Positions 48,571 to 58,265 of a DNA stretch of 64,000 nucleotides are shown in pieces (the first letter of the stretch is position 1; the number at the start of each line of letters is the position of its first letter). Both the position numbers and the translations under genes were made by a program. Origin of the DNA: Rhodospirillaceae bacterium (GTDB taxonomy: Bacteria > Pseudomonadota > Alphaproteobacteria > SHVP01); the NCBI GenBank assembly GCA_002722055.1, contig PBKD01000003.1:62001-126000 (forward strand). Direction: 5' to 3'. Below the pieces are notes generated by a model. It made no database searches, was not told where the DNA came from, and worked only from the letters and a program-made list of their open reading frames with translations.

Positions 48571-49191
48571 TTAACTTAATGGTTTCATAACAATTTTTTT
48601 AAAGCTATCTCTTTGTTTTAAGTTTTCAAACCATTTATCAATATTTTTTAAATCTTTTTTTCTTATATCTAAATTATATCTTCGCCATACCCATACTCCA
48701 CAACATATATCTGCTAATGAAAAATAATTTTGAGATATCCATTTATAATTATTTAGATGGTCATCTAATACTTGCCAGAGATTTTCTGATTTATCGTTAT
48801 TTTCATTAATTTTTTCAATATTCCTTTTTTCTTCAGGCGTCCTTACTAATCCAATCAATATTGGTATCATATATGTAGATATTTCTGTATGAACCCAATC
48901 CATAAATTGGTCAATAATTGCTTGTTCATTAGGTTTATCTGAACAAAATTTATTATTCCCATATTTTGAATTTAAATACCTTATGATTGCATGGGACTCG
49001 TATAAAATATATCCATCATCGTTGATTACAGGTATTTTAGAGTGAGGATTTAATTTTACAAATTCAGTATCCTTTAACCCCCCAAAAGGTCCACCTGCAT
49101 CTATTCTCTTAAAATTTAATTTCAATTCCTCACACATCCAAAGAACTTTTTGAACATTACTGGAGGTATCTCTACCCCATATTTTAAGCAT
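48571..49191 (-). CDS. Glutathione S-transferase
   Basis: 206 residues. The thioredoxin-like N-terminal domain (LKIWGRDTSSNVQKVLWMCEEL) has the cis-Pro segment KIPVINDDGYILYESHAIIRYL, and an all-helical C-terminal domain follows. Similar to proteobacterial GSTs of the beta/theta-like group with a Ser in the active-site loop. Probable detoxification role. Its 5' end abuts the flagellin promoter region. Confidence 0.9.
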   Translation of the reverse strand: MLKIWGRDTSSNVQKVLWMCEELKLNFKRIDAGGPFGGLKDTEFVKLNPHSKIPVINDDGYILYESHAIIRYLNSKYGNNKFCSDKPNEQAIIDQFMDWVHTEISTYMIPILIGLVRTPEEKRNIEKINENNDKSENLWQVLDDHLNNYKWISQNYFSLADICCGVWVWRRYNLDIRKKDLKNIDKWFENLKQRDSFKKIVMKPLS

Positions 49192-49328
49192 TTTTACCTC
49201 ATATTTTAAAAATAATGCATTTTATAGATTAATTTTAACTAAATTAAGAAATTTATTGAAAATATCAAAAACTAATGTACAATAAACTTTAATTTACATA
49301 TTAATCTCAGTATAAAATTTACTGATTT

Positions 49329-49380
49329 AATAGTCTACATGCAAAAGTTAAAGGCCACATAGGTGGTTAAGTAGGCTATT
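49329..49380 (+). promoter_or_regulatory. Structured leader before the flagellin gene
   Basis: AATAGTCTAC (49329-49338) can pair with GTAGGCTATT (49371-49380) as a 10-bp stem with one G-U pair. Inside, CCAC and GTGG form a second 4-bp hairpin over an ATAG loop. The structure ends just before the AGGA at 49382-49385 that serves ATG 49393. In Caulobacter, FlbT acts on the fljK 5' leader; an analogous control is inferred only from position. Confidence 0.45.
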
Positions 49381-49392
49381 TAGGATATGAAA

Positions 49393-50205
49393 ATGGATAA
49401 TACTATTTCTTCTACAAGTTTATCAAATATTTCTTCCTTGGGGAGTAGGCTTAAAGATCTCAGTGGAACCCAAGGTCGAATATCTACAGGTCTTAGAATA
49501 AATAACCCTAAAGATAATTCTTCAGTTTTTGCTATAGCTCAACAAGTAAGTGGAAATCTATCTGGGGTAACAGCTATAAAATCTTCTCTTAACCATGCCG
49601 AAGCATCCGTTAATACTGCTGTAGCTGCAGGACAAGCAGCAAGTGATTTAGTTTTAGAAATGAAATCTAAAGCTATCCAAGCTAATCAACCTGGATTAGA
49701 TGATGCTTCAAGGAAAGCTCTAAACCAAGAATTTAAACAAATGTCTGATCAACTAAATACTTTAACATCATCAGCCTCATTTAATAATACAAATTTGGTC
49801 CAAAATGGTGCAGAGGGAGTTGATGTATTGATGTCCCAAGATGGAGAAAAATTTAGAATCGAAGGTCAAGATTTATCTCCTGAAAATCTTGGTTTTGATA
49901 ATTTATCTCTTGAAAGTGCTGAAGGTGCAGCTGAGGCACTTGATACTGTTAACGAAGCTATAGATACTGTTTCTGCTGCTGTAGCAGATTTAGGATCATC
50001 AGCTTCAAGATTAGAACAACAGGCTCAATTCACTACAAGTTTGGATAATGTTTTAAAAGAGGGCCTTGGCAATATGGTGGATGCTGATTTAGGTACAGAA
50101 ACAGCAAAAAATGCAGCTGAAAAAGTCAAAACTGAATTAGGTTTAAAATCTTTAGCAATAGCTAATGCCGGTCCTAATGCAATGAAATCACTATTTCCAG
50201 GTTAG
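49393..50205 (+). CDS. Flagellin, short alphaproteobacterial type
   Basis: 270 residues from ATG 49393, chosen because AGGA lies 7 nt before it; ATG 49387 is too close to that site. The N-terminal D0/D1 helices (LGSRLKDLSGTQGRISTGLRI, then AIAQQVSGNLSGV) and the C-terminal D1/D0 (ASRLEQQAQFTTSLDN to LGLKSLAIANAG) are conserved. The variable middle is very short, as in FljK-type flagellins. No signal peptide; export goes through the flagellar type III system. No other flagellar gene lies in the window, so the filament gene stands alone with its own leader. Confidence 0.93.
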   Translation: MDNTISSTSLSNISSLGSRLKDLSGTQGRISTGLRINNPKDNSSVFAIAQQVSGNLSGVTAIKSSLNHAEASVNTAVAAGQAASDLVLEMKSKAIQANQPGLDDASRKALNQEFKQMSDQLNTLTSSASFNNTNLVQNGAEGVDVLMSQDGEKFRIEGQDLSPENLGFDNLSLESAEGAAEALDTVNEAIDTVSAAVADLGSSASRLEQQAQFTTSLDNVLKEGLGNMVDADLGTETAKNAAEKVKTELGLKSLAIANAGPNAMKSLFPG

Positions 50206-50220
50206 ATTTTTAATTTTTAA

Positions 50221-52032
50221 CTATTTTGACATTTCGCTTCTTAGGGTTTTTGTAGCTTTATGATCTAATTTAAGGTCTTTAGTTACAATAACCCCATAGG
50301 CTTTTTTTGCATGTTCAATAGTACAAAAATCATCAAGGACATCTTCTAAAACTTGTTCAGCTGGTCTATCTAACGGATTACCATATCCTCCACCGCAAGG
50401 TCCATAGAAAGCAATAACATCATCTGCATTAATATCTACATCTGAGAATTTTGCAGGCATTTCTGTTATTTGTTTGTTTCCTTTTATGTTATATCTTTGA
50501 ACCCTACCTACAGCTCCTTCACTACCTCCAAATGCTCCCCATGGAACATCTGTATGTCTATCGCATTCATGAGTTATTACACCATCTGTTAATACCCTCT
50601 GTGCTTTTACTACTCCTATACCACCACGTTGTCTTCCAGCACCAGGCATGACATCATCACGTAGTTCATACCTTTCACATACCATTGGTAAATGCATACC
50701 AAGATCTTCTAATGGGTTATTTCGGGTATTACACATTAAATTATCAATTGAATCAGGACCATCTTTCCTTGCTCTAGCACCGTATGAACCTTCGTTAACT
50801 TCTAAAAATACCCAGTAATCTCCAGATGGTCTTAGTCCAGCATAAGATATAAATGATAGACTTGCAGAATTTCCTGCAGTAATTTTTTCAGGCATTACTG
50901 GCGACAATGCTCTATAAATGCAATCTATGACTCTATTACATTGAGTAAAACGTGCTTCTGCAGCAGCTGGGAATTTTGGATTAAAAATTGAACCTTCAGG
51001 AGCAATTACTTCAATGGGTCTAAAGGAACCTTCATTTGATGGAATATAAACTTCAGTTTCTGCTTGATCAAGAAGCAGAGATCTAAATGCACAATAGACA
51101 GCAACTTTAGTAGAGCCCTCAAATGGAACATTGTAAGCCGTAGGGACCTGGTCGGCTGAACCTGTAAGATCGACAGTTACATTATCTCCTTTAACTTTAA
51201 CTGCTACTTTTATTGGTAATTTTTTATCCCTATTTCTTCCATCATCATCACACCATCCATCTGCACGATATATTCCATCAGGTATGGCTTTAATTTGTTG
51301 TCTCATCATTCTTTCTGTATAATTCAATAGTTCATTGCAAGCTGATTTAAAAGTATCAATACCATATTCAGATATTAACTCTTTCATTCTTTGTTCCCCA
51401 AGTCTAGCAGAAGCAATTTGAGCTTCTATATCATCAATTAGCATTTTAGCAGTTCTGCTATTTGACTCCATAAATTGCCAAATAGCATCGTTTCTTTCAC
51501 CTTTTCTATATAATTTAATACCTGAAAATAACATACCTTCAGCGTAAACATCTCTTATATCTATAATTAGGCCAGGGGTTGCAGCTCCTATATCTATGTG
51601 ATGTGCTGTATTAGCTGAAAAACCAACTAATTCTCCTTTCCAAAAAACTGGTATAGCTATAGCTAGGTCGGGAGAATGAGAAGAACCATGGTATGGATGG
51701 TTGTGCACAACTACATCACCCTCAAACCATTCTCCATCTTGAAGTGTATCTTGAATTCCGCGGAGGTAACCAGGAATTGAACCTATATGTAATGGAGTAG
51801 AATCAGATTCACTTAATGTTTGAAAATTTGCATCAAATAGGCCAGCTCCTAAATCCTCAGACTCTCTAATAATTGAAGAGAAAGACATTCTATATAGAAC
51901 GTGTCCCATTTCTCTGGCAGAAGTATGTAAAGCACCACCAATTACTTGAAGAGTTATAGGGTCTACTTTAACGTTTTTTTTATTTTTTTTATTATTCTTT
52001 TTATTATTTTTTTTATTTATTTTTTTTGTCAT
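50221..52032 (-). CDS. hyuB: N-methylhydantoinase/acetone carboxylase-type B subunit
   Basis: 603 residues of the HyuB (hydantoinase B) family: DPITLQVIGGALHTSAREMGHVLYRMSFSSIIRE near the N-terminus, VVHNHPYHGSSHSPDL, DLTGSADQVPTAYNVPF and a late GAFGGSEG segment. Works with HyuA, encoded just upstream, in ATP-dependent opening of a cyclic amide such as a hydantoin, or as a related carboxylase or 5-oxoprolinase. Residues 1-22 are an unusual Lys/Asn run before the domain. The substrate is not readable from sequence. Confidence 0.91.
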   Translation of the reverse strand: MTKKINKKNNKKNNKKNKKNVKVDPITLQVIGGALHTSAREMGHVLYRMSFSSIIRESEDLGAGLFDANFQTLSESDSTPLHIGSIPGYLRGIQDTLQDGEWFEGDVVVHNHPYHGSSHSPDLAIAIPVFWKGELVGFSANTAHHIDIGAATPGLIIDIRDVYAEGMLFSGIKLYRKGERNDAIWQFMESNSRTAKMLIDDIEAQIASARLGEQRMKELISEYGIDTFKSACNELLNYTERMMRQQIKAIPDGIYRADGWCDDDGRNRDKKLPIKVAVKVKGDNVTVDLTGSADQVPTAYNVPFEGSTKVAVYCAFRSLLLDQAETEVYIPSNEGSFRPIEVIAPEGSIFNPKFPAAAEARFTQCNRVIDCIYRALSPVMPEKITAGNSASLSFISYAGLRPSGDYWVFLEVNEGSYGARARKDGPDSIDNLMCNTRNNPLEDLGMHLPMVCERYELRDDVMPGAGRQRGGIGVVKAQRVLTDGVITHECDRHTDVPWGAFGGSEGAVGRVQRYNIKGNKQITEMPAKFSDVDINADDVIAFYGPCGGGYGNPLDRPAEQVLEDVLDDFCTIEHAKKAYGVIVTKDLKLDHKATKTLRSEMSK

Positions 52033-52057
52033 ATTTTCTCTCCAAATAAAAACTCAT

Positions 52058-54148
52058 TTAATTTTTTTGAATGTGAATATTACCATAAGTTGAAACATAA
52101 GCTTTATGTTTTGGTGGTATTAGGGTTGTTGAGTTATGCTGAATCACGATTGCTGGTCCAGAAATTTTTTGTCCAGCTAATAATTTATCTCTATTATATC
52201 TGGGGCATGTAACTGTTTTACCATCATCAAAAGTAGTTTTTCTATTGTATAAAAAAGCATCTTTAAGTGATTTAGCATTACTCTTTCCTTTTGCAAGAGG
52301 TTTTAACTTTGGCCATGTCATAGGTTTAACAGATGCTATACCTACAACTCTAAGAGTCATAATTTCCACTTGGTCAGAACCAAATGTGTAGCCGTAATCT
52401 AAATTATGTTGTTTATGAAAATTATTAATAACAATATTTTTATTGTTACTATTTAATTTTCCATTAGGTAATTCTGCTCTTAATTCAAATCCTTGTCCAT
52501 GATACCTACATTCTGCAATTCTAATTATTTTTTGTTGTTTTTTAATTATACCATCAGCACTTAAACGTTCTCTACAAAGTTTTTCAAGATCAGAAAGTGC
52601 TCTATTAATTCTATCAAAATCTTTTTTAGTTGCATTTTCTAAAACTAAAGGAGCTGATCTTGTAAACTCATATTTCATATCTGTTTCTAGTAATCCAATA
52701 GCTGCATTTATACCAGGAGCTGGAGGAACTATAACTTCTTTTGCTGCAACTTCATTTGCTAAAGCAACCCCATGCAGTGGCCCAGCCCCACCAAATGGCA
52801 TCAAAGAAAATTTTCTAGGATCATAACCTCTGGCGACAGAATTTGCTCTGATTGCTAGCGCCATATTTGAATTAATTACTTTAATAATACCAAGAGCTGC
52901 ATCTTTTACAGACATATTTAAAGGTTTAGCTAATTTTTTCTCAATAACTTTATTAGATAGATCAGGGTTAATTGTCATGTCTCCACCTAAAAACCTATCT
53001 ACATCAAGTCTTCCTAGTGCTACTTGTGCATCTGTAACAGTAGGCTCTGATCCACCTTTAGAATAGCAAGCAGGCCCCGGATCTGCTCCAGCTGACTTAG
53101 GACCAACTCTAAAAGCACCGCCCTTATCTATAAAAGCTATTGAACCTCCACCAGCACCAATTGTAGCTAAATCAATCATTGGAGCCAAAATTGGATAATC
53201 TCCGACATAAGTATCTCTTGGATTCATAATTCTTATTTCAGAATTTGGAATTGTTGAAATGTCTGCTGAAGTTCCACCAATATCAACAGTAATAATATTT
53301 TTTTCTTTAGATAAATTTCCAGCCCACTTCCCACCAATTACTCCACCAGCTGGACCAGACATTAAAATTGTAACTGGTTTTTCAGTTGTCATATCGACGG
53401 TAGCAACTCCACCGTTTGATTGCATTATTCTTAATTCTGATTTAAAACCTTCTTTTTTCAATGAATTAGCCAAATTATTAATGTAATTCGACGTTTTGGG
53501 TCCAACATACCCATTCATTGCAGTTGTAGAAAATCTTTCATATTCTCGAATTACGTCAATAACCTCGCAACTTGTTGATATATAAACACCAGGTAATTCT
53601 TTTTGAACAATTTTTTTTGCTAAAAGCTCATGTTTAGAATTTAAAAATGAAAACATAAAGCAAATAATTACAGCTTCTATATCTCTTTGTTTAAAAAGTT
53701 TACAAGCTTCGATAACTTCTTTTTCATTTAAAGGAGTTACAATTTTACCATTAGGAGGCATAACTCTTTCTGTTATTGGTATTCTATTTCTTCTTTTGAC
53801 CATAGGTTTACTTTGCCAAGGTACATCAAATTGAAGAGAAAAATTATAAGGTCTTTTGTGCCTTGCAATATGCAATATATCTCTAAAACCTCTAGAGGTA
53901 AGCATTCCTACTTCAGAACCATTATTCTCAAGTGTTATATTAGTTGCAACTGTGGTTCCATGTACGATTAATTCAATCTCTTTTCTAGCAATCTGACCTA
54001 TTTCACAAATTTCAGTAATTCCACGTATTACTCCTAAAGATTGATCTTCAGGTGTACTTGGAACTTTATGTACATAAACATCTCTTGGTCCTTTTTCTAA
54101 TATTAAATCTGTAAAAGTACCCCCAACATCAACCCCAATTTTTGCCAT
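52058..54148 (-). CDS. hyuA: N-methylhydantoinase/acetone carboxylase-type A subunit
   Basis: 696 residues from the ATG at 54148, which begins the canonical AKIGVDVGGTFTDLIL; an upstream TTG at 54175 adds nine unusual residues. HyuA domains are complete: VHGTTVATNITLENNG, the ATPase motif ITVDIGGTSADIS, GGGSIAFIDKGGAFRVGPKSAGADPGPACY, and a C-terminal region. It probably provides the ATP-binding subunit for HyuB, 25 nt downstream. A 20-bp tandem repeat sits just before the start. Confidence 0.92.
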   Translation of the reverse strand: MAKIGVDVGGTFTDLILEKGPRDVYVHKVPSTPEDQSLGVIRGITEICEIGQIARKEIELIVHGTTVATNITLENNGSEVGMLTSRGFRDILHIARHKRPYNFSLQFDVPWQSKPMVKRRNRIPITERVMPPNGKIVTPLNEKEVIEACKLFKQRDIEAVIICFMFSFLNSKHELLAKKIVQKELPGVYISTSCEVIDVIREYERFSTTAMNGYVGPKTSNYINNLANSLKKEGFKSELRIMQSNGGVATVDMTTEKPVTILMSGPAGGVIGGKWAGNLSKEKNIITVDIGGTSADISTIPNSEIRIMNPRDTYVGDYPILAPMIDLATIGAGGGSIAFIDKGGAFRVGPKSAGADPGPACYSKGGSEPTVTDAQVALGRLDVDRFLGGDMTINPDLSNKVIEKKLAKPLNMSVKDAALGIIKVINSNMALAIRANSVARGYDPRKFSLMPFGGAGPLHGVALANEVAAKEVIVPPAPGINAAIGLLETDMKYEFTRSAPLVLENATKKDFDRINRALSDLEKLCRERLSADGIIKKQQKIIRIAECRYHGQGFELRAELPNGKLNSNNKNIVINNFHKQHNLDYGYTFGSDQVEIMTLRVVGIASVKPMTWPKLKPLAKGKSNAKSLKDAFLYNRKTTFDDGKTVTCPRYNRDKLLAGQKISGPAIVIQHNSTTLIPPKHKAYVSTYGNIHIQKN

Positions 54149-54165
54149 GACTAAAGCTATCCTTT

Positions 54166-54225
54166 TAAATAACAAAATTAACTAATAAATAACAAAATTA
54201 ACTAATAAATAACAAAATTAACTAA
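54166..54225. repeat. Three perfect 20-bp tandem repeats upstream of hyuA
   Basis: The unit TAAATAACAAAATTAACTAA occurs three times without a mismatch (54166-54185, 54186-54205, 54206-54225), ending 18 bp before the hyuA ATG at 54148 on the other strand. It is in the 198-bp gap to the old-yellow-enzyme gene, so it may affect one of the two promoters or be a slippage product. Confidence 0.9.
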
Positions 54226-54346
54226 ATTAAGAATAAAATTATAAGATTATTTAACATTTTATCCAGAGTTTATTATAATATAAGTAATTATTACCATTTA
54301 AATCATTAATATTCTTAGAAATATTTTTTTAGAAAGTTATAAAATT

Positions 54347-55552
54347 ATGTCAGATATATTTCCAAAAACGTTTTCTCCAATTAAATTGGGGAATATTGAA
54401 TTAAAAAATAGAATTATAATGGCTCCACTAACCAGGCAGAGTTCTGATGATGATGGTACTCCTACAGATGAAATGACCGCGTATTATGCAAGAAGGGCTA
54501 GAGGAGGGGTTTCGATGATAATAACTGAAGGAACCTATACTGAAGATAAGTTTGGATGTGTCGCTTATTTAAATCAACCTGGATGTGCAAATGAGAAACA
54601 TATTTCAGCATGGAAAAAGATTGTTGATGCTGTACATGAGAATGGTTCAAAAATTATATTACAATTGATGCATGGGGGCAGAGTTTCTGATCCCCGATGT
54701 TTATACGAGAATGAATCCCCAGTAAGTGCAAGTTCTACTAAAAGTAATGGATCTGTTTTATATTCAGATACAGATGAGGAAATGTATAACAGGGGGCTTA
54801 AACCTCCCTGGCCTCAAGTTAATTTCCCTAAGGCTAAAGAGGCCTCAAAAGAAGAAATCAAATTGATAGCAAATGGTTTTGCTGAATCTTCGGAAAGAGC
54901 TATGAAAGCCGGGTTTGATGGTGTTGAAATTCATGCTGCAAATGGATATTTGTATTACCAATTCATTGATCCTAAGCAGAATTTAAGAACTGATGAATAT
55001 GGTGGTTCAGCTGAAAATAATGCACGAGCAGTAATCGAAGCAGTTAATCTTGTAAGACAAGCTATAGGTGATAAAAAATTAATTTCTGTTAGATTATCTC
55101 AAGATGGTGTTGATGATTTTGAAGGGCAATGGCCTGATGGAGTAAAATATGCTCAAGAATTAGGTAAATCTTTTAGCAATAGTAAAGTAGATTGCTTGCA
55201 TTGGTCATCATTTGATTGGAAAGATAATAAAGATGTTTCATCAAATACTCCAATGTCTAAAATTATTAGAGAATCTTCAGGTTTGCCTATGATTGTTAAT
55301 GGTGGAATTTCTGATGGGCATGATTGTGAGGAAATTTTAACATCAGATTCAGGTGATATTTGTGCAGTGGGAAGACCATTGTTTGCACATCCTGATTGGC
55401 CACATATAATTAGATCTGGTGAAAAATATAATTGGATTGAATTTGATAGAAAGTATGTAATTAAACCAACTTATGATTATAGTTATGGTTATCCACTTGA
55501 TCTAAAAAAATCTAATTGGAATCCTGATCTCATGATTAGAAAACAGAAGTAG
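54347..55552 (+). CDS. Old-yellow-enzyme family NADH:flavin oxidoreductase
   Basis: 401 residues, FMN-dependent TIM barrel: FSPIKLGNIELKNRIIMAPLTR, YYARRARGGVSMIITEGTY, LQLMHGGRVSDP, GFDGVEIHAANGYLYYQFIDP and VNGGISDGHD near the phosphate-binding end. It probably reduces activated C=C bonds with NAD(P)H. It heads a run of four same-strand genes including a methyltransferase, which suggests a small biosynthetic or catabolic unit. Substrate unknown. Confidence 0.91.
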   Translation: MSDIFPKTFSPIKLGNIELKNRIIMAPLTRQSSDDDGTPTDEMTAYYARRARGGVSMIITEGTYTEDKFGCVAYLNQPGCANEKHISAWKKIVDAVHENGSKIILQLMHGGRVSDPRCLYENESPVSASSTKSNGSVLYSDTDEEMYNRGLKPPWPQVNFPKAKEASKEEIKLIANGFAESSERAMKAGFDGVEIHAANGYLYYQFIDPKQNLRTDEYGGSAENNARAVIEAVNLVRQAIGDKKLISVRLSQDGVDDFEGQWPDGVKYAQELGKSFSNSKVDCLHWSSFDWKDNKDVSSNTPMSKIIRESSGLPMIVNGGISDGHDCEEILTSDSGDICAVGRPLFAHPDWPHIIRSGEKYNWIEFDRKYVIKPTYDYSYGYPLDLKKSNWNPDLMIRKQK

Positions 55553-55556
55553 TAAC

Positions 55557-55946
55557 TTGCTAAATTTTAATTTAAAAATTTGGCAATTTGTTAGAATTAT
55601 GGTTGAATTAGAAGATTCTAAACTTAGTAGGAAAGAAAAAAATAATTATAGAAATAGACCGGTTTATAAAGATTGGAAAAATATATGGTTAGATATTGAT
55701 AATAAACTAGAAGAATTGAATCAATCAGATCATTTGGCCTATTCAAATAAGATGATGGTTGAAGAAGTGTCTATAACTTTTAGATCTAAAGCGCAGCTAA
55801 ATGAAGTAATTAGTTCATTAGATAGAGTTATCAGGAAAATAAAAATGAAAATAAAAAAATCTGATAATAATGGGTTAAATTTTGAAAAAGTTGAGCTTGG
55901 GAAACTTAAGATTAATTTAGTAAATTGTAAGAATGATTTTATTTAA
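55557..55946 (+). CDS. Small helical protein of unknown function
   Basis: 129 residues from TTG 55557, or 115 from ATG 55599; neither has a convincing ribosome binding site. Composition is Lys/Glu/Asn-rich, with predicted helices and no signal peptide. No family recognised. It lies 4 nt after the old-yellow-enzyme gene and 24 nt before the methyltransferase, so it is probably co-transcribed with them. Confidence 0.55.
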   Translation: MLNFNLKIWQFVRIMVELEDSKLSRKEKNNYRNRPVYKDWKNIWLDIDNKLEELNQSDHLAYSNKMMVEEVSITFRSKAQLNEVISSLDRVIRKIKMKIKKSDNNGLNFEKVELGKLKINLVNCKNDFI

Positions 55947-55970
55947 TATAAATATGTTAGGAATTATTTT

Positions 55971-57158
55971 ATGGGTAATATAAAAAATGTAGCTAATATG
56001 CTTAACCCTAGTCATGATGAAACTAATAGACAAAAGTTTGTTTCTATTCTTAGAAAAAAAATCCTTGTTGATTTTGCGCAAGATATGAAGTCCGTTTATA
56101 AAAATAAAGTAGAACCTAAATTTAATGATTTAAATAATAGATATCCGACTAATGGTAGAGAAATTAGAACTCATATGATTAAAGAAATGATTTTTAAAGG
56201 TTGGAGTTCTTTGAGGTATAATGCTCAATTAATGACTTGGTTATCAGTTAAATCATGTATTGAAAGAGATTTAAGTAAAATGATAGAAGAGTCAAACAAA
56301 ATACAAAAACTTAATCCAACAGGTGGGTCTCTAAGTTTAGATTCTAATGTTAAAATTCCTAGAGAAATAACTGAACTTGATATCCATTTAATGCCTGGTT
56401 GTTTCCATACAGAGTATACAGATCATGATGTAGCTCAAGGTGCGCTCTATCATTATGGTACAAATGTTTTTTCAGGTGGCCTTCAACACAGAAAATTAGT
56501 TAAGGGGAGTGTGGGAACATCAATTGCAAATTTTTTAAAAATCGCATTTCCTAATTTTAAACCAGATAAAATATTAGATATTGGTTGTACAGCTGGAGCT
56601 AATACCATTCCATATGGTGAAATTTTTTCAAATGCAGAAATTCATGGAATTGATATTGGTGCAAGTTTGTTACGTTTTGCTCATGCTAGGGCTGAGTCTG
56701 AGAATATACCGATACATTTTCACCAAAAAAATGCACTAGAAACTGGTTTTGAATCAAATACATTTGATTTTATTACTTCTAGTTTTTTCTTTCATGAAGT
56801 TTCTGTTAAAGATACAAATAAAATTTTGAAAGAATGTTATAGGCTTTTAAAGCCTGGTGGTCTTATGCTGCATATGGAGCTCCCACCAAGTAATGAAACT
56901 GATCCTTATTATAATTTCTATTTGGACTGGGATGCATTCTATAATAATGAGCCACATTATCTTAAGTTTAGAGAGCTAGATTTTGAATCTTTAATTACAA
57001 AGGCAGGGTTTGAAAAAAATAAATTACTTTTTACTAGAATTCCAAACTATCCATCCACGCCTGAAGAGGAGTTTAAATCATCTATATTGGATAAATCAAC
57101 CTTGAGACGTGATCACGGAAATGGTGCGGTGTGGTATACATTTGGAGGTTGGAAGTAA
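55971..57158 (+). CDS. SAM-dependent methyltransferase with an unknown N-terminal domain
   Basis: 395 residues. The class I Rossmann methyltransferase core is at about 195-330: KILDIGCTAGANTIPYGEIF (motif I), AEIHGIDIGASLLRFA (acidic tip), then FDFITSSFFFHEV and ECYRLLKPGGLMLHMEL. About 190 residues before it are helical and not recognised, and may dictate the substrate. It is flanked by two small unknown proteins and an old-yellow-enzyme homologue. A small-molecule acceptor is likely; identity unknown. Confidence 0.82.
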   Translation: MGNIKNVANMLNPSHDETNRQKFVSILRKKILVDFAQDMKSVYKNKVEPKFNDLNNRYPTNGREIRTHMIKEMIFKGWSSLRYNAQLMTWLSVKSCIERDLSKMIEESNKIQKLNPTGGSLSLDSNVKIPREITELDIHLMPGCFHTEYTDHDVAQGALYHYGTNVFSGGLQHRKLVKGSVGTSIANFLKIAFPNFKPDKILDIGCTAGANTIPYGEIFSNAEIHGIDIGASLLRFAHARAESENIPIHFHQKNALETGFESNTFDFITSSFFFHEVSVKDTNKILKECYRLLKPGGLMLHMELPPSNETDPYYNFYLDWDAFYNNEPHYLKFRELDFESLITKAGFEKNKLLFTRIPNYPSTPEEEFKSSILDKSTLRRDHGNGAVWYTFGGWK

Positions 57159-57187
57159 TACTTTTAATTTTTTGAAATGAGTGTCAA

Positions 57188-57493
57188 ATGAAAAATCAGA
57201 ATATTAAATTAGAATCTGCTCCAAAAGGAAAAAAAGCAAAATTTTTTGATAATTCTGAAATTGATTACCTGTTCTCAATTATAATAATGTTAACTCAAGA
57301 ATTATCTGTAACCTATGATAGGGTAGAAACTTTAGAATTAATTCTTGAAAAAAAAGGTTTAATTAATAAAGGTGAAATTGATAATTGGGTTTCAAATGAA
57401 TCGGAAGAATTAATTAGATCTAAAAGAAGAGAAGATTTAATTAGCAGGATTTTTAATGTTATTCACGAAGAAGCAGAATTAACTAAAAAATAA
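57188..57493 (+). CDS. Small acidic helical protein of unknown function
   Basis: 101 residues, helical, with an ISNDELSVTYDRVETLELIL-like coiled-coil region between about 35 and 60. There is no signal peptide and no Cys. An earlier ATG at 57178 closes after four codons, supporting the start at 57188. It lies 29 nt after the methyltransferase and converges on aapP. It may be a small partner of the preceding enzymes; this is guesswork from position. Confidence 0.55.
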   Translation: MKNQNIKLESAPKGKKAKFFDNSEIDYLFSIIIMLTQELSVTYDRVETLELILEKKGLINKGEIDNWVSNESEELIRSKRREDLISRIFNVIHEEAELTKK

Positions 57494-57500
57494 TAAAAAT

Positions 57501-58253
57501 TTATAATATTTGACTAAGGAAAAGCTTTGTTCTATCTGATTGAGGGTTATTAAAAAATTCTATTGGGGTATTTTCTTCAACAATCTGCCCTTCATCCATA
57601 AATATCATTCTATCTGCTACTTGTTCTGCAAACCCCATTTCATGTGTCACTACAATCATTGTCATGCCACTATTAGCTAGGTCAACCATAACATCTAATA
57701 CTTCTTTTATCATTTCAGGGTCTAAGGCTGATGTTGGTTCATCAAACAACATGATGTTAGGTTTCATACATAAACTTCTTGCTATTGCAACTCTTTGCTG
57801 CTGTCCTCCGGATAGTTGACCCGGAAATTTATTAGCTTGTTCAGGTATTTTTACAATATTTAAATATTCATTTGCTATTTCTTCTGCTTCTACTTTAGGA
57901 ATTTTTCTTACCCATTTTAATGCAAGAGTGCAATTTTCTAACGCAGTTAGGTGAGGAAACAAATTGAATTGTTGGAATACCATTCCTACTTCACGCCTAA
58001 TTGAATCTATATTTTTTAAGTCATGAGTAAGCTCAGTTCCATCAACAATTATATGACCTTCTTGGTGTTCTTCTAGTCTATTAATACACCTTATGAGAGT
58101 AGATTTTCCAGACCCTGAAGGTCCGCAAATTACAATTTTCTCTTTTTGTTTAACATTTAGATTTATATCTCTTAAAACATGAAATGAACCAAACCATTTA
58201 TTTAATGATTCTATTTCAATTATTGATTTATTCTTAGGATTAATTTCAGACAT
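57501..58253 (-). CDS. aapP: Polar amino-acid ABC transporter ATPase
   Basis: 250 residues. Walker [20 protein letters not shown]-loop [11 protein letters not shown], signature [15 protein letters not shown], Walker [15 protein letters not shown] and [14 protein letters not shown] are all typical of the amino-acid uptake subclass (GlnQ/GltL/AapP). Last gene of the aapJQMP order. It powers uptake of general L-amino acids at the inner membrane. Confidence 0.95.
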   Translation of the reverse strand: MSEINPKNKSIIEIESLNKWFGSFHVLRDINLNVKQKEKIVICGPSGSGKSTLIRCINRLEEHQEGHIIVDGTELTHDLKNIDSIRREVGMVFQQFNLFPHLTALENCTLALKWVRKIPKVEAEEIANEYLNIVKIPEQANKFPGQLSGGQQQRVAIARSLCMKPNIMLFDEPTSALDPEMIKEVLDVMVDLANSGMTMIVVTHEMGFAEQVADRMIFMDEGQIVEENTPIEFFNNPQSDRTKLFLSQIL

Positions 58254-58265
58254 TTTGTTACCTTA

